Source of the DNA: CAZWSC01 sp964636385
GTDB taxonomy: Bacteria; Eisenbacteria; RBG-16-71-46; CAIMUX01
Direction of reading: 5' to 3'
Assembly: GCA_964636385.1 (NCBI GenBank)
Contig: CAZWSC010000047.1
Coordinates: 38,594 to 102,593 of the forward strand
Length of the DNA stretch: 64,000 bases
Part shown: positions 1 to 7,894 of the stretch, piece after piece
How the letters are laid out: each line of letters starts with the position of its first letter
Numbering within the stretch: the first letter of the stretch is position 1
The notes under the pieces: generated by a model
Told to the model about the DNA's origin: nothing
Seen by the model: the letters and a program-made list of their open reading frames with translations, nothing else
Database searches by the model: none
Program-made: the position numbers and the translations under genes

Positions 1-665
1 ACGGCATCCCGGGCCTGTCCGATCCGTTCGGGCCCGGCCACCCTGCGCACCTCCGGAACCGGGGCCCCGGTCATCCGCTCGAGGATCACGGCTTCCTCGT
101 CCCTGCTGGGATAGTCGACCTTGACCTTCAGCATGAAGCGGTCGACCTGCGCCTCGGGCAGGGGGTAGGTCCCCTCCTGTTCGATCGGGTTCTGTGTTGC
201 CAGGACCAGGAACGGCCTGGGGAGCGGGAAGGTCGATGACCCGATTGTGACCTGTCGCTCCTGCATCGCCTCCAGCAGGGCGCTCTGGACCTTGGCGGGC
301 GCGCGGTTGATCTCGTCTGCCAGGACGAGGCCCGCGAATATCGGCCCCTTGCGCGTGTCGAAGTCGCCGGTCTTCGGGTTGTAGACCAGGGTTCCCGTGA
401 GGTCAGCCGGGAGCAGGTCCGGCGTGAACTGGATCCTCGCGAAGGGGAGATCCAGGGCCTCTCCCAGTGTCTTGACCGCTAGTGTCTTCGCCAGCCCGGG
501 AACCCCCTCGAGAAGCAGGTGGCCATCCGAGAGGAGCCCGACAAGCAGACGCGTCGTCAGGTTCTTCTGCCCCACGATAATCTTGCCGACCTCGCTCAGA
601 ACGTCCTGGGCGAAGCCGGCCTCCTTCTCGATCACTGCCTGTATCTGCCTGATGTCAGGATGCAC
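1..665 (-). CDS. MoxR-family AAA+ ATPase (3' end cut by window edge)
   Basis: This is a MoxR-type AAA+ ATPase, a chaperone-like protein usually paired with VWA-domain or DUF58 partners to insert cofactors or remodel complexes. About 221 codons are visible and the C-terminus lies outside the window. The Walker A-like loop reads GVPGLAKT, and the Walker B region reads LADEINRAPAKVQSALLEAM, followed by ERQVT. The sensor segment LATQNPIEQEGTYPLPEAQ is also present. These are textbook MoxR motifs. The start is taken as the GTG at 665 (MHPDIRQIQAVIEKE) because GGGAGGAGGAG lies just upstream and no ATG fits. Any DUF58 or VWA partner would lie to the left, off the window. The family call is very secure; the specific client is unknown. 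Confidence 0.93.
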   Translation of the reverse strand, partial: MHPDIRQIQAVIEKEAGFAQDVLSEVGKIIVGQKNLTTRLLVGLLSDGHLLLEGVPGLAKTLAVKTLGEALDLPFARIQFTPDLLPADLTGTLVYNPKTGDFDTRKGPIFAGLVLADEINRAPAKVQSALLEAMQERQVTIGSSTFPLPRPFLVLATQNPIEQEGTYPLPEAQVDRFMLKVKVDYPSRDEEAVILERMTGAPVPEVRRVAGPERIGQARDA

Positions 666-849
666 GCGCCTCCTCCTCCCGTCTGTAGCACGCCCTCCCG
701 GCGCCGTTCCCGGGTTGCAACGGCAAAGACGGCCAGGCCGTCCGGCCGTCGGTTCTCCTTGGATTTGCAGGGTGATCGGCCCAACGCTGGATCCGGGCCA
801 GTGGTGCATACTCATCAACCCCCGGCGAAGTTCCCGCACGGAGCAGGTC

Positions 850-869
850 CTGCCGGACCGCGCCGGCAG
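850..869 (-). terminator. Possible hairpin terminator after the HIT gene
   Basis: CTGCCGG and CCGGCAG form a perfect 7-bp stem with a 6-nt loop, starting 18 nt beyond the HIT stop codon. There is no U-run, so it may be a weak or factor-assisted terminator, or only an mRNA-end hairpin. The rest of 666-887 shows no gene. Confidence 0.3.
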
Positions 870-887
870 GAGAGCGGGTCGCCGCGA

Positions 888-1232
888 TCATCCCGGAGGC
901 CAGCCCATCGCCCTTCCCCCCAGCAGGTGCCAGTGGATGTGGAAGACGACCTGCCCCGCAGCCTCCCTGCAGTTGACGATCGTCCGGTACCCCTCTTCCG
1001 CCACACCCAGCCCGGCTGCGATCTTCGGAATCCTGGCCCATATCCTCCCGATGAGGGGAGCGTCATCGGCGTCGAGATCATCCAGTGTGGCTATGTGCTT
1101 CCTGGGGATGATCAGCACGTGAACCGGGGCCTGCGGATTCAGATCGTGAAACGCCACCAGATCCTCATCCTGTGACACGATCTGCGCGGGTATCTCCCCC
1201 GACGCGATCCTGCAGAAGATGCATTCCGACAT
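888..1232 (-). CDS. HIT-family (histidine triad) nucleotide hydrolase
   Basis: A small cytosolic histidine-triad protein of the HINT/PKCI branch, 114 residues, the usual length. The catalytic HxHxH motif is HIHWH at residues 98-102. The N-terminal ECIFCRIASGEIP signature and the HVLIIPRKHI strand are typical of HINT enzymes, which hydrolyse AMP-lysine or AMP-amine phosphoramidates. The ATG at 1232 begins the canonical MSECIFCRI. It lies 18 nt downstream of the DNA methyltransferase gene, so the two are probably co-transcribed, but no functional link is evident. The physiological substrate is not known for most bacterial HINTs. Confidence 0.95.
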   Translation of the reverse strand: MSECIFCRIASGEIPAQIVSQDEDLVAFHDLNPQAPVHVLIIPRKHIATLDDLDADDAPLIGRIWARIPKIAAGLGVAEEGYRTIVNCREAAGQVVFHIHWHLLGGRAMGWPPG

Positions 1233-1250
1233 GGTCCATACCTCCGTGTG

Positions 1251-2126
1251 TCAGTGCCCGGGCCGCAGGCCTTCACCAGACCCGCCGCCATCAGGCCATC
1301 CCACCCACTCGATCCCATCCCTGTCGCGGAAACGCCCGGCCATCACCTCCATCGCGTCGCGGTTGTTGTCCACGAGGATGAACCGCCTTCCAAGGCGCAG
1401 ACACGCCTCTCCGGTGGTGCCGCTCCCTGCGAAGAAGTCGAGCACAAGGCCGCCCGGAGGAGATGACACAGCCACTATCCGCTCCAGGATTCCCAGCGGC
1501 TTCTGTGCCGGATAGCCGGTGCGCTCCGTGCTGTTCGTGGGCACGATCGTGTGCCACCAGGTGTCGGTCGGAGTCTTGCCCCTCGCAGCCTTCGCGGGCC
1601 CTACCAGTCCGGGCGCCATGTAGGGGATCCTGCCCGTGGCCTCGATGTCGAACCATGCCTGCCGGGGATCCTTGACGTACACCAGGATGTTGTCATGCTT
1701 CGCAGGCCATCTCCTACTGGATCTTCCGCCGTAGTCGTAAGCCCAGATGATCTCGTTGAGGAACCTGTCGCGGCCGAAGAGCGCATCGGCAAGAACCCTG
1801 CAGTAGTGCGCCTCGCGGTAGTCGAGGTGTATGTAGAACGATCCCGTCGGAGCCAGTACCCGCCAGGCTTCCTCCAGGCGCGGCTCCAGAAAGGCGAGAT
1901 AGTCGCCGTACAGGTCGGCAAAGGAGCGCGTGCCCAGGGCGATGCTGCGGTACCGCTCTCCCTGGAAACCGACACGGGGGCCGTCGGGATCGCGGATTGT
2001 GCGAAGGCCTGTGTGTCTTCTCTCCCTGCCGGTGTTAAAGGGCGGATCGATGTAGATCAGGTCCACAGATTCCGCAGGGATCCTGCCCAGGGCATCCAGG
2101 TTGTCGCCGAAGTGGATCCTGTGCAC
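1251..2126 (-). CDS. Orphan site-specific DNA methyltransferase (N4/N6 type)
   Basis: A DNA amino-methyltransferase of 291 residues. The catalytic motif IV is DPPF at residues 27-30, and the SAM-binding motif I is FAGSGTTG at about 232-239. The order IV then I marks the beta class. The segment KHDNILVYVKD and the closing RRFILVDNN are also family-typical. It methylates adenine N6 or cytosine N4 in a specific site that cannot be read from sequence. The start is GTG at 2126 (MHRIHFGDNL), immediately giving the core fold. No restriction endonuclease or specificity gene lies nearby, so it is best read as an orphan (epigenetic or solitary) methylase. The target-recognition region between the motifs is ordinary in size. 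Confidence 0.9.
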   Translation of the reverse strand: MHRIHFGDNLDALGRIPAESVDLIYIDPPFNTGRERRHTGLRTIRDPDGPRVGFQGERYRSIALGTRSFADLYGDYLAFLEPRLEEAWRVLAPTGSFYIHLDYREAHYCRVLADALFGRDRFLNEIIWAYDYGGRSSRRWPAKHDNILVYVKDPRQAWFDIEATGRIPYMAPGLVGPAKAARGKTPTDTWWHTIVPTNSTERTGYPAQKPLGILERIVAVSSPPGGLVLDFFAGSGTTGEACLRLGRRFILVDNNRDAMEVMAGRFRDRDGIEWVGWPDGGGSGEGLRPGH

Positions 2127-2152
2127 CGGAGGGCACCCCTCTCCCCGGACGA

Positions 2153-2659
2153 TCAGCCGCCCTTCCTGCCGGATGACTTCGCCGCCGCATCGATCCCGGC
2201 CAGCAGCCTGGGCATGGCCATCTGCAGTAGCTCCTCGAGTTCGTGGCAGGTTCTGGAGTAGAAGGATCTGTCCCCGCCATACGGATCCTCAACCCCGCCG
2301 GCATCGCCACCCTCCGGGTCCGCGTACGTAGTGATCACGTGCGCCGCGCCGTCGGCTTCAGGCACCTCCGTCAGAACCTCCTCGAGATGGGACGGCTCCA
2401 TGGTCAGTATCAGGTCGGACTCGCGGATCATGTTGCCGTCGAGCTGCGAGGCCTTGTGGCCGCTGATGTCCACGCCGCGCTCCCGGGCTGCCCGCACGGC
2501 ATTGGCGGAAGCGGGATCTCCAGCGGCGCCCCACGTTCCGGCCGATCGAACCTCCACCCTGTCTCCAAGGCCCTGGCGCTTGATCAGCCGCCGGAGGATT
2601 CCCTCCGCCATGGCGCTCCTGCACACATTGCCTGTGCATACGATAAGGATCCGATACAC
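2153..2659 (-). CDS. Low-molecular-weight protein-tyrosine phosphatase
   Basis: A cytosolic LMW-PTP of 168 residues. The phosphate loop CTGNVCRS at residues 8-15 supplies the nucleophile Cys8 and Arg14. The general-acid loop DPYG lies near residue 125. In many bacteria this enzyme dephosphorylates tyrosine kinases that control polysaccharide export; here no BY-kinase is visible, but a GT-C glycosyltransferase gene lies upstream on the same strand. An arsenate-reductase-like role is an alternative for this fold. The GTG start at 2659 is chosen because GGAGGAGTT sits directly before it and it yields the canonical MYRILIVCTGN beginning. Confidence 0.93.
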   Translation of the reverse strand: MYRILIVCTGNVCRSAMAEGILRRLIKRQGLGDRVEVRSAGTWGAAGDPASANAVRAARERGVDISGHKASQLDGNMIRESDLILTMEPSHLEEVLTEVPEADGAAHVITTYADPEGGDAGGVEDPYGGDRSFYSRTCHELEELLQMAMPRLLAGIDAAAKSSGRKGG

Positions 2660-2850
2660 AACTCCTCCATGGATTGGCGGTGATCTGTGCAGACTATTCA
2701 GCTGTTGCGGGCCTCGTCAAGAGCCTGAGGCTGATCCGGCCGGGATTTCGCCGGAGAAGGCCGACACCACCGGTGAGTCCGCGTCACCCAGGACACTGCG
2801 GGGCTGCGGATGGCCGTCCTCGCCCGGATTACGCCGCGGAGCATCGCCGG

Positions 2851-4482
2851 TCAATCCGCATCGTTCCTGATCCACTCCAGGTGCATGATGCTGTCCCGGT
2901 TGAGCAGATGCGAGCCCGGCATCGTCTCGCCGGTCGCCCTATAGTTGCGGTCCTGAAACGCCCCGGCCAGGCCGGCAACCCAGATCGCCGTGACAAGCGC
3001 GAGAACTGCGGCAGGCGGCCCCGCGCTCCGCGGACCAAAGAGAGCCGGGGTCTTCCTCCACGAGGCGGGCAGGAAGGCGCCCGTCTTCTGCGCCGCCCAC
3101 GCAAGCGCCGCACCCTGGATCCCGTGGATCCAGGGAAGCAGGAGAGCCCCCTGGCGCACGTAGCCGAAGAATGCCACCGTCGTACCGAGAATCAGAAGTC
3201 CGGGCAGCGCGGCCTGGATCAGGAAGATGCGCCCCCGAAGGCCGGAGCGGCCCAGGATCAGCCAGATCCCCGACAGCAGAAGGACCAGGTGCACTGGTAC
3301 TGCCCACGCGGAATCGGGCGAGAAGATGTCGACGGGGTATCTTGTCCCGCGCAGACCTCCAGGGAGGTTCCATTCACTCCACCCGAGCCGGAGGAAACGC
3401 GCCATTAGCGCCAGCTTGCGGCCGGCGAGCGACAGGAATGCCCCAGGCTCACGCAGGATGAACTCCAGACCCCGCGAGTATCCGTTCAGAAAGAGATCCC
3501 GGTGCCCTGGATCACGCAGATCCAGAACAGGCGTCGTGAGCCCGCTCGTGAGGGCATTGCGTGTGAAGTAGCCCGGCGCGCCGGGATGGTTCGCCAGCCC
3601 GAAGTTGAGTGGTCCGTACGCCGTCGTGACGACGAAGACCGGAAGCGGCCTGACATCCCGCGGGGTCGACTCGTTGATCTCGCGGATCGTGACCGCATTC
3701 CGAATCGTCCATGGCAGCAGAACCAGTGCCATGACGCATGCGGATGCAGCCCAGAACGACGCAGCGACCGGCCCGGCTGCGGGGCCCCCTCGTCCGGCCG
3801 GGCGATCACGCCGGAAACGCGCGCGGCGGCCGTGTCTCAGAGACAGCACCAGACCCCAACCCAGCAGGAGAACCGCCACACCGATCCCCTCGGCGCGTGT
3901 CAGTGAGGCAGCGCCCAGGGACAGGCCGAATGCGCCGGCCCGGATCCAGGCTGCAGGCCCCTGGCGGGAGTCCTGTGACTGCGGCCAGGCCAGGCCCGTG
4001 AACAGCAGCATCGATGCGAGGAGGAGTGTGAGGTATACACCCTCGCTAACCGCGGCGATCGAGAAGACCTGAAGCCCGAAGGAGTAGACACAGAGGAGCG
4101 CGCCTGCGAGCGCCGCAGGTTCACCCACAGTGCGCCGGAGAAGCACCCAGAGCAGAGGAATCTGCAGGGAGGTCAGCGCCGCCAGCACAAGGCGCACGGC
4201 GATGTGCGGCCCCGGCGCTCCCAGCAGACCGTGCAGGAAGGCCAGCAGATGCGGAAATAGCGGCGGGTGGAAGGGAATCCCGCCGTCATAGACCTGGCCC
4301 GCCAGAATCGCCAGAGAGTGGCGGAAGAAGGTCTCGGTATCCCCCTCGTAGAAGATCGTGAACGGCCAGGAGCGGTCCCTGTTCCCCAGGAGGAGAAAAG
4401 CGCGGTGTGAGAACGCCAGGAACCAGAGCCCTGCTGCGATCAGGAAGGAGCGGGAGGCCGTGCGTGGCGCCCGCTCCTTCAC
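2851..4482 (-). CDS. GT-C (PMT_2/GT39-like) membrane glycosyltransferase
   Basis: A 543-residue polytopic membrane protein with an N-terminal transmembrane helix, then an extracytoplasmic loop carrying EGDTE (46-50) and PFHPPLFPHL, and about ten further hydrophobic helices. This is the plan of the ArnT/PMT_2 family, which transfers sugars from polyprenyl-phosphate donors to lipids or proteins outside the membrane; acidic residues in the first loop bind metal or act as base. Donor and acceptor cannot be predicted. The GTG start overlaps the TsaC stop by 4 nt (GTGA), so the two genes are translationally coupled. A TCCGGC/GCCGGA hairpin (2735-2755) lies about 100 nt downstream, and the 191-nt gap before the phosphatase gene shows nothing else. 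Confidence 0.8.
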   Translation of the reverse strand: MKERAPRTASRSFLIAAGLWFLAFSHRAFLLLGNRDRSWPFTIFYEGDTETFFRHSLAILAGQVYDGGIPFHPPLFPHLLAFLHGLLGAPGPHIAVRLVLAALTSLQIPLLWVLLRRTVGEPAALAGALLCVYSFGLQVFSIAAVSEGVYLTLLLASMLLFTGLAWPQSQDSRQGPAAWIRAGAFGLSLGAASLTRAEGIGVAVLLLGWGLVLSLRHGRRARFRRDRPAGRGGPAAGPVAASFWAASACVMALVLLPWTIRNAVTIREINESTPRDVRPLPVFVVTTAYGPLNFGLANHPGAPGYFTRNALTSGLTTPVLDLRDPGHRDLFLNGYSRGLEFILREPGAFLSLAGRKLALMARFLRLGWSEWNLPGGLRGTRYPVDIFSPDSAWAVPVHLVLLLSGIWLILGRSGLRGRIFLIQAALPGLLILGTTVAFFGYVRQGALLLPWIHGIQGAALAWAAQKTGAFLPASWRKTPALFGPRSAGPPAAVLALVTAIWVAGLAGAFQDRNYRATGETMPGSHLLNRDSIMHLEWIRNDAD

Positions 4483-5156
4483 GCTTCCTCCGGCTCCTCC
4501 GGATCAGGACACTCGCCATGCACGCCTTCAGGGAGGGCGGCACCCAACCTCAGCAGGCGCGGCTGCGGGCCTGTCAGGTCGAGCAGGGTGGACGGAAGCC
4601 CTTCATGCTCTCCGATGTCGGCGTAGAGATCCACCTGCGGCCCGAAGATCCTGAAGGCACCCTCCGCGGTCACAGCATGCGGCTCCCCGACAAGATTGGC
4701 GCTGGTGGATACCAGCGGGACCCCCAGGTTCGACACAAGGTCCTGCAGGAACAGGCTCCGCGGCCAGCGAAATGCGACAGTGCCCTCCGGCCCGGCGCAG
4801 AACTCGGGCACGCGATCCCTGCGGCCGCGCAGAACCGCCGTGATCGGCCCGGGCCACTGCTCCTCGAGGATGCGCATGCCGGCCTGCGTCGGCGGCTCGG
4901 CATACTCGAAAGCCATGTCGCGTCCGGAGACCAGCGCCACGAAGAGCGACAGCCGTCCGGGCCCTTTCATGACCTGGATTCTCTCCCTGGCCTTGTCGCT
5001 GTCCCAGCGGCAGGACAGGCCGTAGATTGTGTCGGCGGGAAGCAGCGCGATCCCCCCCCTGCGCAGAACCGGAAGTATGCGGGCCTGTGCAGCATCCGGG
5101 TCAGCCAGTACATCGACCCGGCGGGCATCGAAATCGTCGTTCTGCGGCTTGCTCAT
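4479..5156 (-). CDS. tsaC: Sua5/YciO/YrdC family, threonylcarbamoyl-AMP synthase
   Basis: A cytosolic enzyme of 225 residues that makes threonylcarbamoyl-adenylate from threonine, bicarbonate and ATP, the first step of the tRNA t6A37 modification. The family signatures LPADTIYGL, the KGP(G)R stretch, WPGPITAVL, VAFRWP and PLVSTSANLVGEP are all present. It is longer than bare TsaC (about 190) but lacks the full Sua5 domain (about 340), so it is an intermediate form. ATG at 5156 follows a clear GAGGAGG site. It is the first gene of a two-gene unit with the downstream glycosyltransferase and is divergent from the deoxyhypusine-synthase gene. The other t6A genes are not in the window. Confidence 0.92.
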   Translation of the reverse strand: MSKPQNDDFDARRVDVLADPDAAQARILPVLRRGGIALLPADTIYGLSCRWDSDKARERIQVMKGPGRLSLFVALVSGRDMAFEYAEPPTQAGMRILEEQWPGPITAVLRGRRDRVPEFCAGPEGTVAFRWPRSLFLQDLVSNLGVPLVSTSANLVGEPHAVTAEGAFRIFGPQVDLYADIGEHEGLPSTLLDLTGPQPRLLRLGAALPEGVHGECPDPEEPEEA

Positions 5157-5288
5157 ACTGGCCTCCTCATCCTGTTCCGGACTCGTCCAGTTATGAAGGT
5201 CCGGGGCATTCTCCGTGCTATTGCGAATGCGGCTGCCGGCTCGTACGCTCTCCCTGTCCAGCCCAGGCCTTCAGCAGGAGAGGATCCC

Positions 5289-6737
5289 ATGAGCAGGCAC
5301 AATGACTCCAGCAGGAACGCCCCGGATCAGGAAGGTAGTTCGGCAAAGCCGGACAACGCCCAGGCTCAACCCTGTGACAGGGAGGATCCGGAGGGAAGCT
5401 GCCTGTCAGGCAAGCGCATACTCCCCAGGCCGATCCAAGGCGGCATGGCCGTATCCGACCTGATCCGCGAGACCTTCCTGGCCTACAATGGCGCCCGGTT
5501 GCGGGAGGCCTGCCGTCTCCTCGCGGAGAAGATGATGTGCGGGGATGTCACGGTCGGGCTCGCGGTCTCGGGAGCGCTTACACCTGCGGGGCTAGGGCTC
5601 TCCGCCCTCTCCCCGCTTCTGCGCAACGGCTACGTGGACTGGGTTGTCAGCACCGGCGCGAATCTCTACCACGACACCCACTTCGGCCTGGACCTGGCGA
5701 TGCACCAGGGATCCCCGCACATGGACGACCGCGAGCTGCGGTCGCGGGGCGTGGTCAGGATCTACGACATCCTGTTCGACTACGAAGTCCTCCTCTCGAC
5801 AGACGCATTCTACCGGGAGCTGATCACCACCCCGCCGTTTCAGAAGATTCTCTCCACGGCGGAGTTTCACTTCCTGGTCGGCAGGTACCTTCGGGAACGC
5901 GAGAAGGCCCTCGGAGTCGAGACACCGTCGTTCCTCTCCACCGCGTGGGAGTGCGGAGTGCCTGTCTACACATCCTCCCCCGGGGATTCCTCGATCGGCA
6001 TGAACGTGGCGGCATCTGCCCTGACCGGCAACCGCCTGATCCTGGACCCGAACCAGGATGTGAACGAGACGGCGGCGCTGGTCCTCGATGCGAAGCGCAG
6101 GGGCAAGAGCGCAGTCTGGATCCTGGGAGGGGGATCTCCCAAGAACTTCGTCCTGCAGACAGAGCCGCAGATCCAGGAGGTTCTGGGGATCGAGGAGGAC
6201 GGTCACGATTACTTCCTGCAGATCACAGACGCGCGCCCCGACACGGGCGGCCTGTCGGGCGCAACACCCTCCGAGGCCGTTTCGTGGGGCAAGGTCGATC
6301 CTGAGATGCTCCCCCACGCCGTTGTTGCGTACGTCGACTCCACCATCGCGCTCCCACTGCTCACGGCGTATCTCATGGAGAACGCCTCTCCACGCCCCCT
6401 GAAGCGCCTGTACGACCGCCGCAGCGAAATGCTCGAGGATCTGACCACCGACTACCTCAAGGCCGAGATGGAGAGACGCCAGAATGTGATCCAGCAGAGG
6501 ATGCAGATGACGCAATCGCAGTTCGAAACCCTGATCCACGATGCACAGGCCCAGATCGAGGAGCGCATGCGCCAGAAGCAAAGCCAGTTCGAGGAACGGA
6601 TCAGGGAGGTGCACAGCCAGGTCTCGAGCGAGGCCACCCGGCTGCAGCAGCAGCTGCAGGAGACGATCCACCGTCTGTTCCCGATTTCCCGGCCCCAGAA
6701 ACCCTCTGACGAAGCCGACGAGACCGGCCGGGAGTGA
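5289..6737 (+). CDS. Deoxyhypusine synthase family protein with C-terminal coiled coil
   Basis: A 482-residue homologue of deoxyhypusine synthase, which in eukaryotes and archaea moves the aminobutyl group of spermidine onto a lysine of IF5A. Some bacterial relatives make homospermidine or act on other amines. The NAD-binding Rossmann core spans about residues 50-385: VSGALTPAG, STGANLYHDTHFGLD and the active-site segment EAVSWGK with Lys335 (the lysine that forms the enzyme-substrate imine) are all intact. It departs from the usual 330-370 residues in two ways. It has a polar, low-complexity N-terminal tail of about 45 residues, and a Gln/Glu/Arg-rich coiled coil at about 391-470. The ATG at 5289 follows CAGGAGAGG. 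No IF5A-like gene is in the window, so the substrate is open. Confidence 0.88.
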   Translation: MSRHNDSSRNAPDQEGSSAKPDNAQAQPCDREDPEGSCLSGKRILPRPIQGGMAVSDLIRETFLAYNGARLREACRLLAEKMMCGDVTVGLAVSGALTPAGLGLSALSPLLRNGYVDWVVSTGANLYHDTHFGLDLAMHQGSPHMDDRELRSRGVVRIYDILFDYEVLLSTDAFYRELITTPPFQKILSTAEFHFLVGRYLREREKALGVETPSFLSTAWECGVPVYTSSPGDSSIGMNVAASALTGNRLILDPNQDVNETAALVLDAKRRGKSAVWILGGGSPKNFVLQTEPQIQEVLGIEEDGHDYFLQITDARPDTGGLSGATPSEAVSWGKVDPEMLPHAVVAYVDSTIALPLLTAYLMENASPRPLKRLYDRRSEMLEDLTTDYLKAEMERRQNVIQQRMQMTQSQFETLIHDAQAQIEERMRQKQSQFEERIREVHSQVSSEATRLQQQLQETIHRLFPISRPQKPSDEADETGRE

Positions 6738-6814
6738 GCCGCGGCGGCGAGTTCCTGGAGATCTGGTCGCATGCGCGGTCGGCAGACGCTTCTTCCACCC
6801 GCCCGTTCCCGCGC

Positions 6815-6843
6815 TTGCCCGAAACGCACGGCTGACGCACAAT
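6815..6843 (+). promoter_or_regulatory. Candidate sigma70-type promoter for the dsrC operon
   Basis: TTGCCC (-35, 4/6) and CACAAT (-10, 4/6) are separated by exactly 17 nt and lie about 40 nt upstream of the dsrC start. The match is moderate, but it is the best candidate in the 147-nt gap. Confidence 0.33.
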
Positions 6844-6884
6844 CTGTCCTCAACCCGGACTGTTCACCAGACTGGAGGACCAGC

Positions 6885-7193
6885 ATGCAGGTTCAGGGGA
6901 AGAGCATCGATTTCGACCAGGACGGCTTCATGAGGGATCCGCAGTTGTGGGACGACGATGTCGCCTCCGCAATAGCGGCTGATGAGGGGATCGAAGGGAT
7001 GTCCGACACCCACTGGGCTGTCGTCCGGTTCATCCGCGACTACTGGCTGGAGCACGACATCGCCCCCCCGGTCCGGATGCTCTGCCAGGAAAACGGCGTC
7101 AGCGTGCGCGAGATATACAAGCTCTTCGCCTCCGGTCCGGCGAGGGGCGCCTGTCGCATCGCCGGGCTGCCGAAGCCAGACGGCTGCGTGTAG
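6885..7193 (+). CDS. dsrC: DsrC/TusE-family sulfur carrier with both redox cysteines
   Basis: A 102-residue DsrC. It is the sulfur/electron carrier that shuttles between sulfite or trisulfide metabolism and the membrane DsrMK complex. The C-terminal arm reads GPARGACRIAGLPKPDGCV and holds two cysteines, Cys90 and Cys101, 11 residues apart as in genuine DsrC. TusE proteins, which act in tRNA thiolation, keep only the last one. The body, with RDYWLEHDIAPPVRM and the helix-turn-helix-like segment, is family-typical. ATG at 6885 follows CTGGAGGAC. It heads a tight operon with a cytochrome-b-like and an HdrD-like gene, the normal partners of DsrC. No dsrAB sulfite reductase or dsrEFH is in the window, so which sulfur chemistry loads it is unknown. 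Confidence 0.93.
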   Translation: MQVQGKSIDFDQDGFMRDPQLWDDDVASAIAADEGIEGMSDTHWAVVRFIRDYWLEHDIAPPVRMLCQENGVSVREIYKLFASGPARGACRIAGLPKPDGCV

Positions 7194-7246
7194 AACTTGT
7201 GTGACAACCCCGCCGTGAGAGCACCACTCTGATGCAGGGAGGCCCG

Positions 7247-7894
7247 ATGATCGAGACCCTCCGGTTCGCGGCCGGCGCCGCGGCCTTGTGGGCGGTAGTG
7301 GCAATGTCGATCCAGGCCGCCCCTGCCGTACGGAACCGCCCCAGGGACTACAGCGTCGGAAGCGGCAGCCCATGGCGCGGGGTCGCCTGGTCCTTCACAG
7401 GCGCCATGCTCCCCTGGCGCAAGGAGACGGTGAGCCTGAACTGGGGAGAGTTTCTCACCGGTATCCTGCTCCACGTCGGTGTCGCCTGGGCCCTGATCGG
7501 GATGCTGACACTTGTCGCCGCGCCTGGCGCAGGGCACGCCCTTATCCGGCCCGGGGCGATCGTGTTCGTCCTGTCATTCGTGTCCGCGCTGGTTCTCCTG
7601 ATCAGGAGGATCCGCTCCCCCCTGCTGCGCAGCATCAGCACTCCCGACGATTACGCGGCGACAGTGCTGACGGCGCTGTTCCTACTTCCGGCGGCGTTGA
7701 GTGCGTGGAAGCAGGAAGCCGCCGCGTGGTTCCTCGCTGCGGGGCTGCTGCTACTGCTGTACATGCCGCTGGGGAAGCTCAGGCACGCGGTCTTCTTCTT
7801 CCTTTCCAGGGGCAACTACGGACTCAGGCTTGGGCACCGCGGTGTATATCCGCCGCCCTCCCGTATGCGGGAGGCATCGCCCGGAGAGATCTGA
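7247..7894 (+). CDS. DsrM-like cytochrome b membrane subunit
   Basis: A 215-residue integral membrane protein with about five hydrophobic helices, resembling the DsrM/HmeC/NarI-gamma diheme cytochrome b group. Histidines placed in or next to helices (LLHVGVAW and KLRHAVFFF) are plausible haem ligands, and the C-terminal RGNYGLRLGHRGVYPP stretch is cytosolic. It would pass quinol electrons to the DsrK-like iron-sulfur subunit encoded next; the two genes overlap by one nucleotide (TGATG). It is shorter than classical DsrM (about 330-400) and closer to NarI-like subunits. Start: AGGGAGG precedes the ATG at 7247, whereas the ATG at 7232 has no site. Confidence is high for the operon role and moderate for haem binding. 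Confidence 0.78.
   Translation: MIETLRFAAGAAALWAVVAMSIQAAPAVRNRPRDYSVGSGSPWRGVAWSFTGAMLPWRKETVSLNWGEFLTGILLHVGVAWALIGMLTLVAAPGAGHALIRPGAIVFVLSFVSALVLLIRRIRSPLLRSISTPDDYAATVLTALFLLPAALSAWKQEAAAWFLAAGLLLLLYMPLGKLRHAVFFFLSRGNYGLRLGHRGVYPPPSRMREASPGEI

Noticed and set aside
5592..6842. Long open frame on the minus strand opposite the deoxyhypusine synthase gene
   Set aside because: It is an antisense shadow produced by high GC; the plus strand has the conserved family motifs, and the antisense product has no recognisable pattern.
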